DNA of 64,000 bases from contig NZ_MKTR01000024.1 of assembly GCF_001898325.1 (NCBI RefSeq), forward strand, positions 182,587-246,586, in the 5' to 3' direction. Shown piece by piece: positions 38,721 to 47,593 of this stretch. The notes below the pieces were generated by a model that saw only the letters and a list, made by a program, of their open reading frames with translations, made no database searches and had not been told where the DNA came from. This DNA is from Microbacterium sp. 67-17. GTDB lineage: Bacteria; Actinomycetota; Actinomycetes; Actinomycetales; Microbacteriaceae. Made by a program: the position numbers and the translations under genes. Every line of letters starts with the position of its first letter. Within the stretch, counting starts at the first letter, position 1.

Positions 38721-40199
38721 ATGTCGACCCTCAGCGATCTCGTCTATGCCCAGGGGCGTTCCACCGGCGCGGATGTCGAATGGCTCCACCGCCTGGCCGG
38801 GGATGGTCAGCTCTTGGCCGATCTCGCCTTCGCCGACATCGTCATCTGGGTTCCGACGACAGATGACTCGTTCGTCGCTGTCGGCCACGCCCGCCCCAGC
38901 GGAGCTGCGACTCTGTTCTACCGGGACATCGTTGGTGATCCGGTTCGCCCCCAGTGGCGGACCCAGATCCGCGAGGCGTTCTTCTCGGGAATGATCGTCG
39001 ACTCGGCATCTCCGGACTGGTTCGAAGAGACCCCGACCCGGGTGCGTGCGGTCCCTATCGTGCGGGGTTCGGGCGCAGGGCGGACGACGGTGGGAGTCCT
39101 GACCCGCCACACCAATCTCGGTGAGACGCGCACTCCTTCGCGCCAGCAGATCACCTTCAACGAGTGCGCGGATGACCTGTTCGGAATGGTCGCCTCGGGT
39201 GACTTTCCCGACCTCAGTGCACCAACCGCTCCGCGTCGGGGCGCTCCTCGGGCCTCGGATGGCCTCGTGCGCCTCGACGTCGATGGGACCGTGACGTTCG
39301 CGAGCCCCAACGCACTCTCGGCGTTCAACCGGATGGGATTCGAAGACGAGCTCGAGGGAGAGTCGCTCGTCGAGGTGACGACGGAGATCCTTCCGGAGAA
39401 GCGCCAGTTCGACGAATCCCTTCCGTTGGTGGTGACGGGGCGCGCACCCTGGCGTGCCGACATCGAGGCGCGCGGCGTGACGGTGAGCCTGCGCACGATC
39501 CCCCTCCGTGATCACGGGACCCGCATCGGAGCGATCGTCCTGTGCCGCGACGTCACGGAGCTGCGCCACCAGGAGCAAGAGCTCATCACCAAGGATGCGA
39601 CGATTCGCGAGATTCACCACCGGGTCAAGAACAACCTGCAAACAGTCGCGTCGCTCCTTCGCATTCAGGCCCGTCGTTCGCACACGGAGGAGGCCCGAGA
39701 AGCGTTGACGCAGGCGATGCGTCGTGTGTCTGCAATCGCTGTCGTGCACGACACCCTGTCTGAAGGACTCACGCAGCGCGTCGATTTCGACGATGTCTTC
39801 GATCGTGTTCTCAAGCTCGTCGCCGAAGTCGCGGCCGCGCCGACGACGCGCGCGCGGACTCGGTCTGTGGGGCGCTTCGGCACCCTGCCGAGCGAGTACG
39901 CCACGCCCCTGGCCCTGGCCCTCACCGAGTTGGTGACCAACGCTGTCGAGCACGGCCTCGCTGGAAAAGAGGGCGATGTCGAGATCGAGGCCGAGCGCGA
40001 CCCCGAACGGCTCCTTGTGCGTGTTCGCGACAACGGCGTGGGCCTGCCGGAAGGTCAGGTCGGCCGGGGCCTGGGTACGCAGATCGTGCGCACCCTCATC
40101 CAGGGGGAACTCGGCGGCACGATCGATTGGCACACGCTCGTCGGAAGCGGCACGGAGGTCACGATCGACATCCCGTTGCGCTACATCGCGCTCGATTGA
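38721..40199 (+). CDS. pdtaS: Sensor histidine kinase PdtaS
   Basis: 492 aa, cytosolic. N-terminal GAF-like sensor (~10-160), PAS (~178-280), then HisKA_2 with EIHHRVKNNLQTVASLLRIQ (phospho-His300), and HWE/HisKA_2-type ATPase with ELVTNAVEHG, VRDNGVGLPEG and GRGLGTQIVRTL. It phosphorylates the RNA-binding antiterminator PdtaR (ANTAR domain), encoded elsewhere. The pair responds to metabolic/redox signals and ligands such as copper and nitric oxide in mycobacteria. In M. tuberculosis Rv3220c likewise sits next to whiB1. Confidence 0.93.
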   Translation: MSTLSDLVYAQGRSTGADVEWLHRLAGDGQLLADLAFADIVIWVPTTDDSFVAVGHARPSGAATLFYRDIVGDPVRPQWRTQIREAFFSGMIVDSASPDWFEETPTRVRAVPIVRGSGAGRTTVGVLTRHTNLGETRTPSRQQITFNECADDLFGMVASGDFPDLSAPTAPRRGAPRASDGLVRLDVDGTVTFASPNALSAFNRMGFEDELEGESLVEVTTEILPEKRQFDESLPLVVTGRAPWRADIEARGVTVSLRTIPLRDHGTRIGAIVLCRDVTELRHQEQELITKDATIREIHHRVKNNLQTVASLLRIQARRSHTEEAREALTQAMRRVSAIAVVHDTLSEGLTQRVDFDDVFDRVLKLVAEVAAAPTTRARTRSVGRFGTLPSEYATPLALALTELVTNAVEHGLAGKEGDVEIEAERDPERLLVRVRDNGVGLPEGQVGRGLGTQIVRTLIQGELGGTIDWHTLVGSGTEVTIDIPLRYIALD

Positions 40200-40230
40200 C
40201 GACCGCCTGACGCCGTCGCGACCGAGGTTG

Positions 40231-40479
40231 TCAGCTGGCGCGGCGCGCGCGGGCAGCGCGGCGCTTGAGGGCGCGGCGCTCGTCCTCGGAGAGGCCGCCC
40301 CACACACCCGAGTCCTGGCCGGACTCCAGGGCGTACTGCAGGCAGATTTCGGTGACGGTGCACCGGGCGCACACGGATTTTGCCTTCTCAATCTGGTCGA
40401 CCGCTGGACCCGTGTTTCCTACCGGGAAGAACAGCTCGGGGTCGACAGTCAAGCAGGCGGCCTTGTCGCGCCAATCCAT
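40231..40479 (-). CDS. whiB1: WhiB-family iron-sulfur regulator (WhiB1-like)
   Basis: 82 aa. Cluster cysteines at 9, 37, 40 and 46 (C-x27-CxxC-x5-C), GVWGG (58-62) and a basic C-terminus LKRRAARARRAS. WhiB1 binds sigma-A region 4 and DNA and its cluster reacts with nitric oxide. It begins MDWRDKAACLTVDPELFFPVG, the characteristic WhiB1 start. A strong AAGGAG site lies 8 nt upstream of the ATG. Adjacent to pdtaS, as in mycobacteria. The ~150-bp leader upstream contains two inverted repeats. Confidence 0.94.
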   Translation of the reverse strand: MDWRDKAACLTVDPELFFPVGNTGPAVDQIEKAKSVCARCTVTEICLQYALESGQDSGVWGGLSEDERRALKRRAARARRAS

Positions 40480-40544
40480 AGGGGTGCTCCTTGATGGGGA
40501 ATGAGCATCGGGCCACGGGGGCGGTCGGATACTCTATGAGGTGT

Positions 40545-40578
40545 ACGAGAAGATGTCTCGTCCCACGACCTTGTGGGA
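40545..40578. repeat. Tandem inverted repeats in the whiB1 upstream region
   Basis: ACGAGA-AGATG-TCTCGT (40545-40561) directly followed by TCCCAC-GACCTT-GTGGGA (40561-40578). Both are perfect 6-bp-arm repeats about 66-100 bp before whiB1. They may be regulator sites or RNA stems in a long leader. On the minus strand TTGATT-N17-GACGAT further upstream is a possible promoter. Confidence 0.35.
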
Positions 40579-40690
40579 GCACACGGCTTTATCCATCGTC
40601 CCACAGCCGTTCACCCGAATCAAGGGTTCATTCGTGAGGACGGTGTAAGAACGTCATGCGCGGGCCGAGAGTGATCGGGAGGTCAATGCA

Positions 40691-41110
40691 GTGATGCGCT
40701 CGATGATTGCCGCTCGAGCGGCCGGCGCGATCGTGCTGCTGGAAGCAGCGGGGCTCGGCGCGCTCGCGGCCTGGGAAGCCGTTGCGGTCATCGCCGGCGA
40801 CACCGCGGCGCTCGACAGCGCGATTGCCCTGATCGTGCTGACGCTGGTCGGGGCCGCGATCGTGGCAGTGTTCGGTATCACGACGTGGCGAGGGTTGTCG
40901 TGGGGGCGCTCGGGAGCGATCGTGACGCAGTTGCTGATCCTTGCCGTCGCCCTCGGCGCTGCAACGGGCCAGTACGCGCATCCGGTCACGGGTGTGGTGA
41001 TCGCCATCCCGGCGGTCGTCGCCCTCGTGCTCCTGGTGATAGCGCTTCGCGGCGCGGCCGCGAGTGCGCGCGCGGACTCGGAGGCCGGTCGCTCCGGTGA
41101 ATCGGCGTAG
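40691..41110 (+). CDS. Small polytopic membrane protein, unknown function
   Basis: 139 aa with four predicted helices (roughly residues 10-33, 44-65, 76-96 and 102-123) and a polar C-terminus ARADSEAGRSGESA. No conserved motif recognised. GTG 40691 has GGGAGG 8 nt upstream; ATG 40694 is a close alternative. Divergent from whiB1, whose promoter region it shares. Confidence 0.65.
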   Translation: MMRSMIAARAAGAIVLLEAAGLGALAAWEAVAVIAGDTAALDSAIALIVLTLVGAAIVAVFGITTWRGLSWGRSGAIVTQLLILAVALGAATGQYAHPVTGVVIAIPAVVALVLLVIALRGAAASARADSEAGRSGESA

Positions 41111-41125
41111 TCAGCGGCGCCACCG

Positions 41126-41154
41126 AGCGGCTCAGCGGCTCAGCGGCTCAGCGG
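41126..41154. repeat. Short tandem repeat, unit AGCGGCTC
   Basis: Three exact copies of the 8-bp unit (41126-41149) and a partial fourth (AGCGG) in the 60-bp spacer between converging genes. It lies outside any reading frame. Confidence 0.6.
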
Positions 41155-41170
41155 GCTGCAACTCGGCGAA

Positions 41171-41638
41171 CTAGAGACCGAGCAGGCCGCGGATACGGGC
41201 AACGTGCCCCGTCGCCTTGACGTTGTAGAGGGCGTGCGTGATGACGCCGTTCTCGTCCAGGACGAAGGTCGAGCGCAGAACCCCCTCCGTCGTCTTGCCG
41301 TACATCGTCTTCTCGCCCCACGCCCCGTAGGCCTCGTGGACGGCACGGTCGGGGTCGCTCAACAGGTCGTACGGGAGCGCGTCGCGTTCGCGGAACGCCC
41401 GGAGCTTGGCGGGAGCGTCGCGCGAGATGCCGAGCACGACGTACCCGGCGCTGCGAAGCGGCGCGACACTGTCGCGGAAGTCGCAAGCCTCCGTCGTGCA
41501 CCCCGGCGTCATCGCCTGCGGGTAGAAGAAAAGAATGACGCCCGTGCCCCGAAGATCGTGAAGTGAGACATCCGTCTCGTCCTGGTTCACGAGGGTGAAG
41601 TCGGGGGCCGCGGTACCGGGTTCTAGACGCACTGTCAT
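41171..41638 (-). CDS. bcp: Thioredoxin-dependent thiol peroxidase (Bcp/PrxQ)
   Basis: 155 aa. Peroxiredoxin fold with peroxidatic Cys47 and resolving Cys52 in AMTPGCTTEACDFRD, plus FFYPQAMTPGCT, GISRDAPAKLRAF and LPYDLLSDPD typical of BCP. Reduces hydrogen and alkyl peroxides with thioredoxin. ATG 41638 is 6 nt after a TAGGGT box (41645-41650). Not part of the katG cassette but adds to peroxide defence in the window. Confidence 0.94.
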   Translation of the reverse strand: MTVRLEPGTAAPDFTLVNQDETDVSLHDLRGTGVILFFYPQAMTPGCTTEACDFRDSVAPLRSAGYVVLGISRDAPAKLRAFRERDALPYDLLSDPDRAVHEAYGAWGEKTMYGKTTEGVLRSTFVLDENGVITHALYNVKATGHVARIRGLLGL

Positions 41639-41644
41639 ACGTCA

Positions 41645-41650
41645 ACCCTA
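41645..41650 (-). promoter_or_regulatory. Leaderless -10 box of bcp
   Basis: TAGGGT on the minus strand, 6 nt before the ATG at 41638. Confidence 0.55.
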
Positions 41651-41687
41651 GAGCCGCCCGTTCCTCGCCGCGCTCTCGACAGGGTCC

Positions 41688-42740
41688 TCAGCGCTCAGGA
41701 CGATCTGCGAAGGTCGTGAGCAGCCGCTGCAGTGAATCCAGCCGCGCTGCCGCCCCCGGACCCAGGCGTCCCGCCGCGACAGCCTCCGAGATGGCGCAAT
41801 CGGGCGCGTCCGGCAGGTGGGTGCATCCACGCGGACACTCCCGCGCGACCTCGGCAAGGTCGGTGAATGCCCGCAGGATGTTGTCGGGATCGACGTGACC
41901 GAGCCCGAAGGAGCGTACGCCGGGGGTGTCGACGACCCATCCCGTGCCTGAGGGGGCCTCGTAGCGCAATGAGACCGTGGAACTCGATGTGTGTCGTCCC
42001 CGACCGGTGACCTCGTTGACATGTCCCGTCGCGCGATCGGCGCCGGGAACCAGAGCGTTGACGAGAGTCGACTTACCCACCCCGGAGTGTCCGACGAAAA
42101 CGGTGCTGTGCCCAACCAGTGCGGCACCGATCCGCTCGAGCGGGATGTCCGAGCGCGCGCTGGTGAAGACCTCGAGGTCGAGTCCGGCAAAGTGCGACAG
42201 GAACTCTGCCGGGTCAGACAGGTCGGTCTTCGTGATGACCATCAGGGGACGGATGCCGGCATCCAACGCGGCGACGAGGTACCGGTCGACCAGGCGGGGG
42301 CGCGGCTCTGGATCTGCGGCGGCGATCACGATGAGCATCTGATCGGCGTTGGCGACGATGACGCGCTCCACCTGATCGGTGTCGTCGGCGCTTCGCCGCA
42401 GGAGAGACGTGCGCGGCTCGATCCCGACGATCCTGCTGAGCGTTCCCTCATCTCCCGAGGTGTCTCCCACGACCCGGACGCGATCACCGGTGACGATCGC
42501 GGTGCGGTGCAGCTCGCGTGCCCGCGCGGCCGTCACCTGGCGTTCGGCATCCGTGTCCTCGCCGACGAGCACCGCGTAGCGGCCGCGGTCTACCCCCAGG
42601 ACCCGTGCGATCTCGGCATCCGCGTGGCTGGGGCGGCGCTTCGTGCGCGGCCGGTTGGCCTTGGGGTTCGGCCTGACGCGGATATCGCTCTCGTCCATGC
42701 CGAGTTCATCGTCATCATCGATGTCCCCGAGCCAACTCAC
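41688..42740 (-). CDS. rsgA: Ribosome small subunit-dependent GTPase A
   Basis: 350 aa. Circularly permuted GTPase: G4 VITKTDLSDP first, then G1 GHSGVGKSTLVNAL, G3 VVDTPGVRSFGL, and a C-terminal zinc knuckle CPRGCTHLPDAPDCAI. An OB fold precedes (DRVRVVGDTSGDEGTLSRI). It matures the 30S subunit. An N-terminal extension (~45 residues, basic/acidic) is usual for actinobacterial members. GTG 42740 overlaps the aroA stop (4 bp), so the two are co-transcribed as in mycobacteria. Confidence 0.95.
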   Translation of the reverse strand: MSWLGDIDDDDELGMDESDIRVRPNPKANRPRTKRRPSHADAEIARVLGVDRGRYAVLVGEDTDAERQVTAARARELHRTAIVTGDRVRVVGDTSGDEGTLSRIVGIEPRTSLLRRSADDTDQVERVIVANADQMLIVIAAADPEPRPRLVDRYLVAALDAGIRPLMVITKTDLSDPAEFLSHFAGLDLEVFTSARSDIPLERIGAALVGHSTVFVGHSGVGKSTLVNALVPGADRATGHVNEVTGRGRHTSSSTVSLRYEAPSGTGWVVDTPGVRSFGLGHVDPDNILRAFTDLAEVARECPRGCTHLPDAPDCAISEAVAAGRLGPGAAARLDSLQRLLTTFADRPER

Positions 42741-44101
42741 TCCGCGTCATTCCCTTCGAGCATCGAGGTCCACAGGTCGGGGAACTGCGGCATGGTCTTC
42801 GCGGTCGTTCCGATGTCATCGACGACGACGTCATCGACGGCGAGACCGATCAGAGCGCCGGTTGTGGCAATACGGTGATCGTGGAACGCTTTCCACACCC
42901 CACCGTGGAGCGGCTGGGGAATAACGCGCAGACCGTCCTCGAGCTCTTCAGCGGTACCGCCGAGCGCGCGCAGGTTTCCGACGAGCGCTGCGATGCGGTC
43001 GGTTTCGTGGCCGCGGATGTGACCCACGCCGGTGATCGTCGTCGGTTCCGCGGCGAAGGCGGCAAGCCCGACGATCGTGGGCGTCAGCTCGCTCGCTGCC
43101 GACAAGTCGATCTCGATACCCCGGATGCCGCGGCCCGCAGCGACGGTGAGGGCCCCACCACGACGCGTGACGCGGGCACCCATGTCGTGCAGGATCGACC
43201 CGAGCATCGCGCCTGGCTGTGTGGAGTGCGCGGGCCAACCGGTGATCGTGACGGTGCCGCCGGTGACCATGGCAGCTGCCAGGAAGGGGGCGGCGTTGGA
43301 CAGGTCGGGCTCGATGGCCACGACTTTGCCGCGGGGCGGCTGCGGCGGGACGATCCACTCGCGCGGGGAAGGCCGCTCGACATGCACACCGCGGTGCGCG
43401 AGGCATTCGATCGTCATGTCGATGTGCGGCATGCTCGGTAGCCGCGACCCAGAATGAATGAGGTGAAGACCCGTGTCGAAACGGGGCGCCGCGAGCAGCA
43501 TCCCGGACACGAACTGGCTGGAGGCGCTCGCGTCGATCACGACTTCGCCGCCGCGGATGTGGCCGTGACCGCGAACCTGGAAGGGAAGCGCCCAGCGGCC
43601 CTCGTCGTCGACATCGACGCCCACGTCGCGAAGCGCCCTGATCATCGCTCCCATCGGTCGGTGCAGCGCGCTCTCGTGCGCGGTCAGCATCACATCGCCC
43701 TCGGCCAGCCCAGCAATGCCCGCGATGAACCTCATGACAGTGCCCGCTTGACCGCAGTCGACTGTCGCGCCGCGAAGCCCGGAAGAGGTCGCGCCGACCG
43801 ATCCGGATGCGCTGGGAGGGGTGACGACCAGGTCAGGCCCGAAGGGGCTGTCGCCCTCGACGGCTTCCACCTGGACGCCCAGCGCCGTCAATGCTGCCAC
43901 CATGCGCACCGAGTCGTCGGAGTGCAGCGGAGCGTGGAGGGTGCTCGGAGCATCGGCAATCGCCGAGAGGATCAGTTCGCGATTCGTCAGCGACTTGGAT
44001 CCTGGGACCGCCAGACGGGCGGCGACCGCTTCCACCGCGCGCGGAGCTGACCAGCCGGATTCTCCGGAACCGGTCGGGGTGGAATATCTCTGGCCGCTCA
44101 T
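42737..44101 (-). CDS. aroA: 3-phosphoshikimate 1-carboxyvinyltransferase (EPSP synthase)
   Basis: 454 aa. Sixth step of the shikimate pathway, PEP plus shikimate-3-phosphate. Shows [18 protein letters not shown] (substrate-binding Lys/Ser/Arg), [14 protein letters not shown] in place of the usual LGNAGTAMR loop, [26 protein letters not shown] and [15 protein letters not shown]. The Gly-Gln-Ala-Gly variant of the PEP loop is a feature of the actinobacterial branch. Start at 44101 is 8 nt from a TAGGCT box (44110-44115); the sigma-factor promoter on the other strand overlaps this same DNA. Confidence 0.96.
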   Translation of the reverse strand: MSGQRYSTPTGSGESGWSAPRAVEAVAARLAVPGSKSLTNRELILSAIADAPSTLHAPLHSDDSVRMVAALTALGVQVEAVEGDSPFGPDLVVTPPSASGSVGATSSGLRGATVDCGQAGTVMRFIAGIAGLAEGDVMLTAHESALHRPMGAMIRALRDVGVDVDDEGRWALPFQVRGHGHIRGGEVVIDASASSQFVSGMLLAAPRFDTGLHLIHSGSRLPSMPHIDMTIECLAHRGVHVERPSPREWIVPPQPPRGKVVAIEPDLSNAAPFLAAAMVTGGTVTITGWPAHSTQPGAMLGSILHDMGARVTRRGGALTVAAGRGIRGIEIDLSAASELTPTIVGLAAFAAEPTTITGVGHIRGHETDRIAALVGNLRALGGTAEELEDGLRVIPQPLHGGVWKAFHDHRIATTGALIGLAVDDVVVDDIGTTAKTMPQFPDLWTSMLEGNDAE

Positions 44102-44106
44102 CGGTT
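44081..44106 (+). promoter_or_regulatory. SigH/SigR-type autoregulatory promoter
   Basis: GGAAT (44081-44085), exactly 18 bp, then GTT (44104-44106), an exact match to the GGAA(T/C)-N18/19-GTT consensus of SigR/SigH-type sigma factors. It sits over the aroA start codon on the opposite strand, 31 bp before the sigma-factor ATG. Confidence 0.75.
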
Positions 44107-44136
44107 CCTAGCCTAATGAGGGACGGAAGGAGCCCG

Positions 44137-44775
44137 ATGACGATCGCTATGGCGCCGGACGTAGACTGGCGCGTGATGACTGAACAGGCCGACGCGCCGG
44201 CCGACCCGCGCACGCAGTTCGAAGAGCAGGCCCTGCCGTTCATGGACCAGCTCTATGCAGCTGCGATGCGAATGACGCGCAACCCGGCAGATGCTGCAGA
44301 TCTTGTGCAGGAGACCTTCGTCAAGGCCTACGCCTCATGGTCGAGCTTCACACAGGGAACGAACCTGAAAGCATGGCTTTACCGCATCCTGACGAACGCG
44401 TACATCAACACGTACCGCAAGAAGCAGCGGGAACCCTACCAGAGCGCTATCGAGGATCTCGAAGACTGGCAGCTCGGCGGGGCAGAGTCCACGACCTCAA
44501 CGCGTACGCGGTCGGCGGAAGCCGAAGCGATCGACCACATGCCGGCATCCATCGTGAAGGACGCGCTGCAGTCGATTCCCGAGGACTTCCGTCTCGCGGT
44601 CTACCTCGCCGACGTCGAAGGCTTCGCGTATCAGGAGATCGCCGACATCATGAAAACCCCCATCGGCACCGTGATGAGCCGTCTGCATCGTGGCAGGCGG
44701 ATGCTGCGGGAGCTGCTGGCCGAATATGCGACCGAGCGGGGCATCTCGGTCGCCGCCTCGAGGAGCGACACATGA
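44137..44775 (+). CDS. sigH: Redox-stress ECF RNA polymerase sigma factor, SigH/SigR family
   Basis: 212 aa from ATG 44137, which follows GGAAGGAG. Region 2: [34 protein letters not shown]; region 4: [40 protein letters not shown]. These, and the coupled zinc anti-sigma gene, define the SigH/SigR group controlling thioredoxin and thiol defence. In-frame GTG 44173 (residue 13) and ATG 44176 lie 5 and 8 nt after a TAGACT box (44162-44167), so a shorter leaderless isoform is possible, as with SigR/SigR' of Streptomyces. Position next to aroA/rsgA matches mycobacteria. Confidence 0.94.
   Translation: MTIAMAPDVDWRVMTEQADAPADPRTQFEEQALPFMDQLYAAAMRMTRNPADAADLVQETFVKAYASWSSFTQGTNLKAWLYRILTNAYINTYRKKQREPYQSAIEDLEDWQLGGAESTTSTRTRSAEAEAIDHMPASIVKDALQSIPEDFRLAVYLADVEGFAYQEIADIMKTPIGTVMSRLHRGRRMLRELLAEYATERGISVAASRSDT
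44162..44167 (+). promoter_or_regulatory. Candidate internal -10 box for a short sigma-factor isoform
   Basis: TAGACT inside the annotated 5' end of the sigma gene, 5 nt before an in-frame GTG and 8 nt before an in-frame ATG. Confidence 0.4.
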
Positions 44776-45017
44776 CTGACTGCGGCTGCGCAAAGGCCAC
44801 GCGGGACTTGGAGGAGTACCTGCGAAACGAGGTATGCAAGACCGAGCATGCCGACATTCGAGAGCATCTCGAGCACTGCCCGGCCTGCCGCGAGGAGGCG
44901 CTCGTAGCAACCACTCTGACCGAGGCTGTCGCACGAGCGTGCAAGGAGACAGCTCCCGAGGAGCTGCGCGACCAGGTAATTTCAACGCTGCGCGCCGCAC
45001 AGGCGGCTCATCACTGA
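44772..45017 (+). CDS. rsrA: Zinc-binding anti-sigma factor, RsrA/RshA type
   Basis: 81 aa. ZAS motif H32-x3-C36-x2-C39 (HLEHCPAC) with extra His26 and cysteines at 4, 6, 22 and 57. Disulfide formation among such cysteines releases zinc and the sigma factor under oxidation. The start overlaps the sigma-factor stop (ATGA), so sigma and anti-sigma are translated together at fixed ratio. The length and cysteine spacing fit the mycothiol-system anti-sigma factors of actinobacteria. Confidence 0.93.
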   Translation: MTDCGCAKATRDLEEYLRNEVCKTEHADIREHLEHCPACREEALVATTLTEAVARACKETAPEELRDQVISTLRAAQAAHH

Positions 45018-45094
45018 TCCACAGGATCGCCCTCTCCACGTCGAGCACATGGCTGTAGTGTTTCGGCGCGACCGTGTGAACGGGAGGTGCGCCG

Positions 45095-47593
45095 GTGGCT
45101 GCTGTCGAGCATGCACAGCCCGATCTCGCTGCGTCACGACGCCTGAGCGTCGTCAGACGCTACATCACGGAACACGTCGTCGCGGTGTCAGCCGCGGGCC
45201 TCGTCCTGGCGTGCGCAGCTTTCACCGGAACGTTGTGGGGCGACGACGGATCGCTTTGGGGCGTGGGACCGGTCGCGGTCTTCTCCCAAGGCCGCTGGTG
45301 GACGCCGCTGACGGCGATCTTCGTTCCAGACTCCGCTGTTGACACGATCCTCACGATTCTTCTTGCGCTGACGGGCTTCGCCTACGCCGAGAGGCTGCTG
45401 GGCCGCCTCCGGCTGCTCGGGGTGACGCTTGTGGTTGCCCTCGCCGGCAACCTCGTAGCCACGGCCGTCCACGCCCTCCTGTGGACGGTGTCAGATCTGC
45501 GTCCCGTCGAGGCGGCGGAAACACCGGTGCTTGACCCGGCAACCGCGATGGTCGGTGCACTCATGGCTGCCTCTGCACTGGCATCCGCCCTCTGGCGTCG
45601 CCGCATCCGGGTCGTCGGTTTCGCCGTGTTGGCCATGTTCGCCCTCTACGCCGGTGACACCGACGCGTGGTACCGCCTCGTGGCCGCAGTGCTCGGGCTC
45701 CTGGTGGGGCTGTGGCTCGTTCGCGGAACCCCACGACGTTCCTGGCACCGATCATCCACGCGAGAGACGCGCTCCATCACGGCACTGGTCGTCGCGGTGA
45801 CGGGCCTCGGTCCGCTCGCGGCGGTACTGGCCGGCGGCGGTCGGGGGCCGCTGTCGTTTGCCGTGTCGTTCTTCACCCAGTACGACGAGAACCTCATCGA
45901 CCTGTGCGCGACACGGTACAGCCCGCTTTGTGACCATCAGCTCGCTGTCGTGGTGACGCGCGGCGTCGGCCCGGGTTTGATGGCGCTCGTGCCGGTCGCC
46001 CTGCTGCTGGTCGCCGCCCTCGGCCTACGCCGTGGTCGGCGTTCTGCGCTCGTCCTGGCGGTTGTGGTCGAGGCGCTGATCGGTGTCCTGGCGATCTGGT
46101 CCGTCATCGCGGGAACCGTCTCGGTCGGCCCCTGGGGCGATCCGACCTGGCTGGAGTACGGGCTGTGGGCTGTCGCGGCAATCGGGGTGTCACTGGCCAT
46201 GGCCTGTGCGCTGGTCGTGCTGCGGCGATTCTTTCCCGTCCGGGCAGATCGTCGCGCTGTGCTGTGGTTCACCGGAACGGTCAGCGCCACTCTTGCTGCC
46301 TGCGCTGCAACCCACCTCGTCGCCGAGTCGATCTTCCGGCAGACCTACGTTCAGCGCGTCAGTGTCACCGACCTTCTGGTCGAGACGCTGCGCCGGTTCG
46401 TCCCGCCATCGTTCCTGCGCAACCTCGGGCAGCCGCCATACCCTACTCACGGTGCCGCGCTGCTGATCTACCAGTGGGTGGGTGTCCTGTTCTGGGCGGT
46501 CTTCATCGTCGCGATGCTGCGGATGTACCGATTCCCGCAGCACGCTGTCGTCGCCGACGACGAGCGCTATCGCCGGTTGCTTCGCCGCGGCGGCGGAACC
46601 CTCGGGTTCATGGGAACCTGGCGCGGAAACGACCACTGGTACACCGCCGACGGCACAGGAGCCGTGGCGTTTCGGCGGGTGGGCGATGTTGCCCTCGCTA
46701 TCGCGGACCCGCTGTGTGTGCCCGGTCAGCGCGATCAGACGGTGCGGGCGTTTGTTGATCATTGCGCAGATCAGGGATGGTCGCCGGCCTTTTACAGCAT
46801 CCATGACGAGTTCCTACCGATCTTTCGGGAGATGGGCTGGGCCTACACATCGGTCGGTGAGGAGACAGTGATGGTACTCGCCGAGCTCACACTGACGGGG
46901 AAGGCCTGGCAGAAGGTGCGCCAGCCGATGACGCGGGCTGAGCGAGACGGGTTTGTTGCACTGTGGACGCGATGGGATGACCTCACTGCTGACCAGATCG
47001 CCCAGATCAGAGAGATCGACGAGCAATGGGTCGCCGACAAGGCCCTCCCCGAGCTCGGCTTCACGCTCGGGTCGATCGAGGAGGCGAAGGACCCGGATGT
47101 GGCGCTGGTACTCGCGGTCGACCCCGAAGAGCGTATCCAGGTCGTGACGAGCTGGATGCCGTCGTGGCGATCGGGTCGACGCGTGGGGTGGACCCTCGAC
47201 TATATGCGCCGCCGCGTCGACGGTCCCAACGGTCTCATGGAGTTTGTCATCGTCAAGACCGCGCTTCGAGCCAAGGATGACGGGCTGGAGGTAGTGAGCC
47301 TGTCTGGTGCTCCGCTGGCGAGTAAGCCGGGCGGCGCCGCTGAAAGCGACCGCACGCTGCTCGCATCGCTTCTCGAACAGGTGGCTGCCGCACTCGAACC
47401 GGCGTACGGCTTCGCGTCTCTCTTCCGCTTCAAGAGCAAGTTCCGGCCGGAATATCGCACGCTGTACCTCGCGTACAGCGACCCCGTGGAACTTCCGGGC
47501 ATCGGTATCGCAGTGTTGCGTGCTTACCTATCGGAGCCGTCGGCTCGCGAGCTCGTCGCAGTGGCCCGGGCCGGATACGGCGGTGCTCGATGA
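45095..47593 (+). CDS. Aminoacyl-phosphatidylglycerol synthase (MprF/LysX-like, DUF2156) with rhomboid-like N-domain
   Basis: 832 aa. The C-terminal half (~500-832) is the DUF2156/LPG-synthase GNAT-type domain: FMGTWRGNDHWYTADGTGAVAFR, then GWTLDYMRRRVDGPNGLMEFVIVKTAL and FRFKSKFRPEYRTLY. It transfers an amino acid from charged tRNA to phosphatidylglycerol, lowering envelope negative charge. The N-terminal half has about ten to twelve helices; residues ~67-170 resemble a rhomboid (RWWTPLTAIF, ERLLGRLRLLGVTLVVALAG) but the Ser/His dyad is absent. GTG 45095 follows GGGAGG. Its stop overlaps the hydrolase gene (ATGA). Which amino acid is used cannot be read. Confidence 0.85.
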   Translation: MAAVEHAQPDLAASRRLSVVRRYITEHVVAVSAAGLVLACAAFTGTLWGDDGSLWGVGPVAVFSQGRWWTPLTAIFVPDSAVDTILTILLALTGFAYAERLLGRLRLLGVTLVVALAGNLVATAVHALLWTVSDLRPVEAAETPVLDPATAMVGALMAASALASALWRRRIRVVGFAVLAMFALYAGDTDAWYRLVAAVLGLLVGLWLVRGTPRRSWHRSSTRETRSITALVVAVTGLGPLAAVLAGGGRGPLSFAVSFFTQYDENLIDLCATRYSPLCDHQLAVVVTRGVGPGLMALVPVALLLVAALGLRRGRRSALVLAVVVEALIGVLAIWSVIAGTVSVGPWGDPTWLEYGLWAVAAIGVSLAMACALVVLRRFFPVRADRRAVLWFTGTVSATLAACAATHLVAESIFRQTYVQRVSVTDLLVETLRRFVPPSFLRNLGQPPYPTHGAALLIYQWVGVLFWAVFIVAMLRMYRFPQHAVVADDERYRRLLRRGGGTLGFMGTWRGNDHWYTADGTGAVAFRRVGDVALAIADPLCVPGQRDQTVRAFVDHCADQGWSPAFYSIHDEFLPIFREMGWAYTSVGEETVMVLAELTLTGKAWQKVRQPMTRAERDGFVALWTRWDDLTADQIAQIREIDEQWVADKALPELGFTLGSIEEAKDPDVALVLAVDPEERIQVVTSWMPSWRSGRRVGWTLDYMRRRVDGPNGLMEFVIVKTALRAKDDGLEVVSLSGAPLASKPGGAAESDRTLLASLLEQVAAALEPAYGFASLFRFKSKFRPEYRTLYLAYSDPVELPGIGIAVLRAYLSEPSARELVAVARAGYGGAR

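Noticed and set aside
38490..40391. 633-codon open frame antisense to pdtaS and the CpaE-like gene
   Set aside because: Shadow of two clear genes; no promoter or ribosome site.
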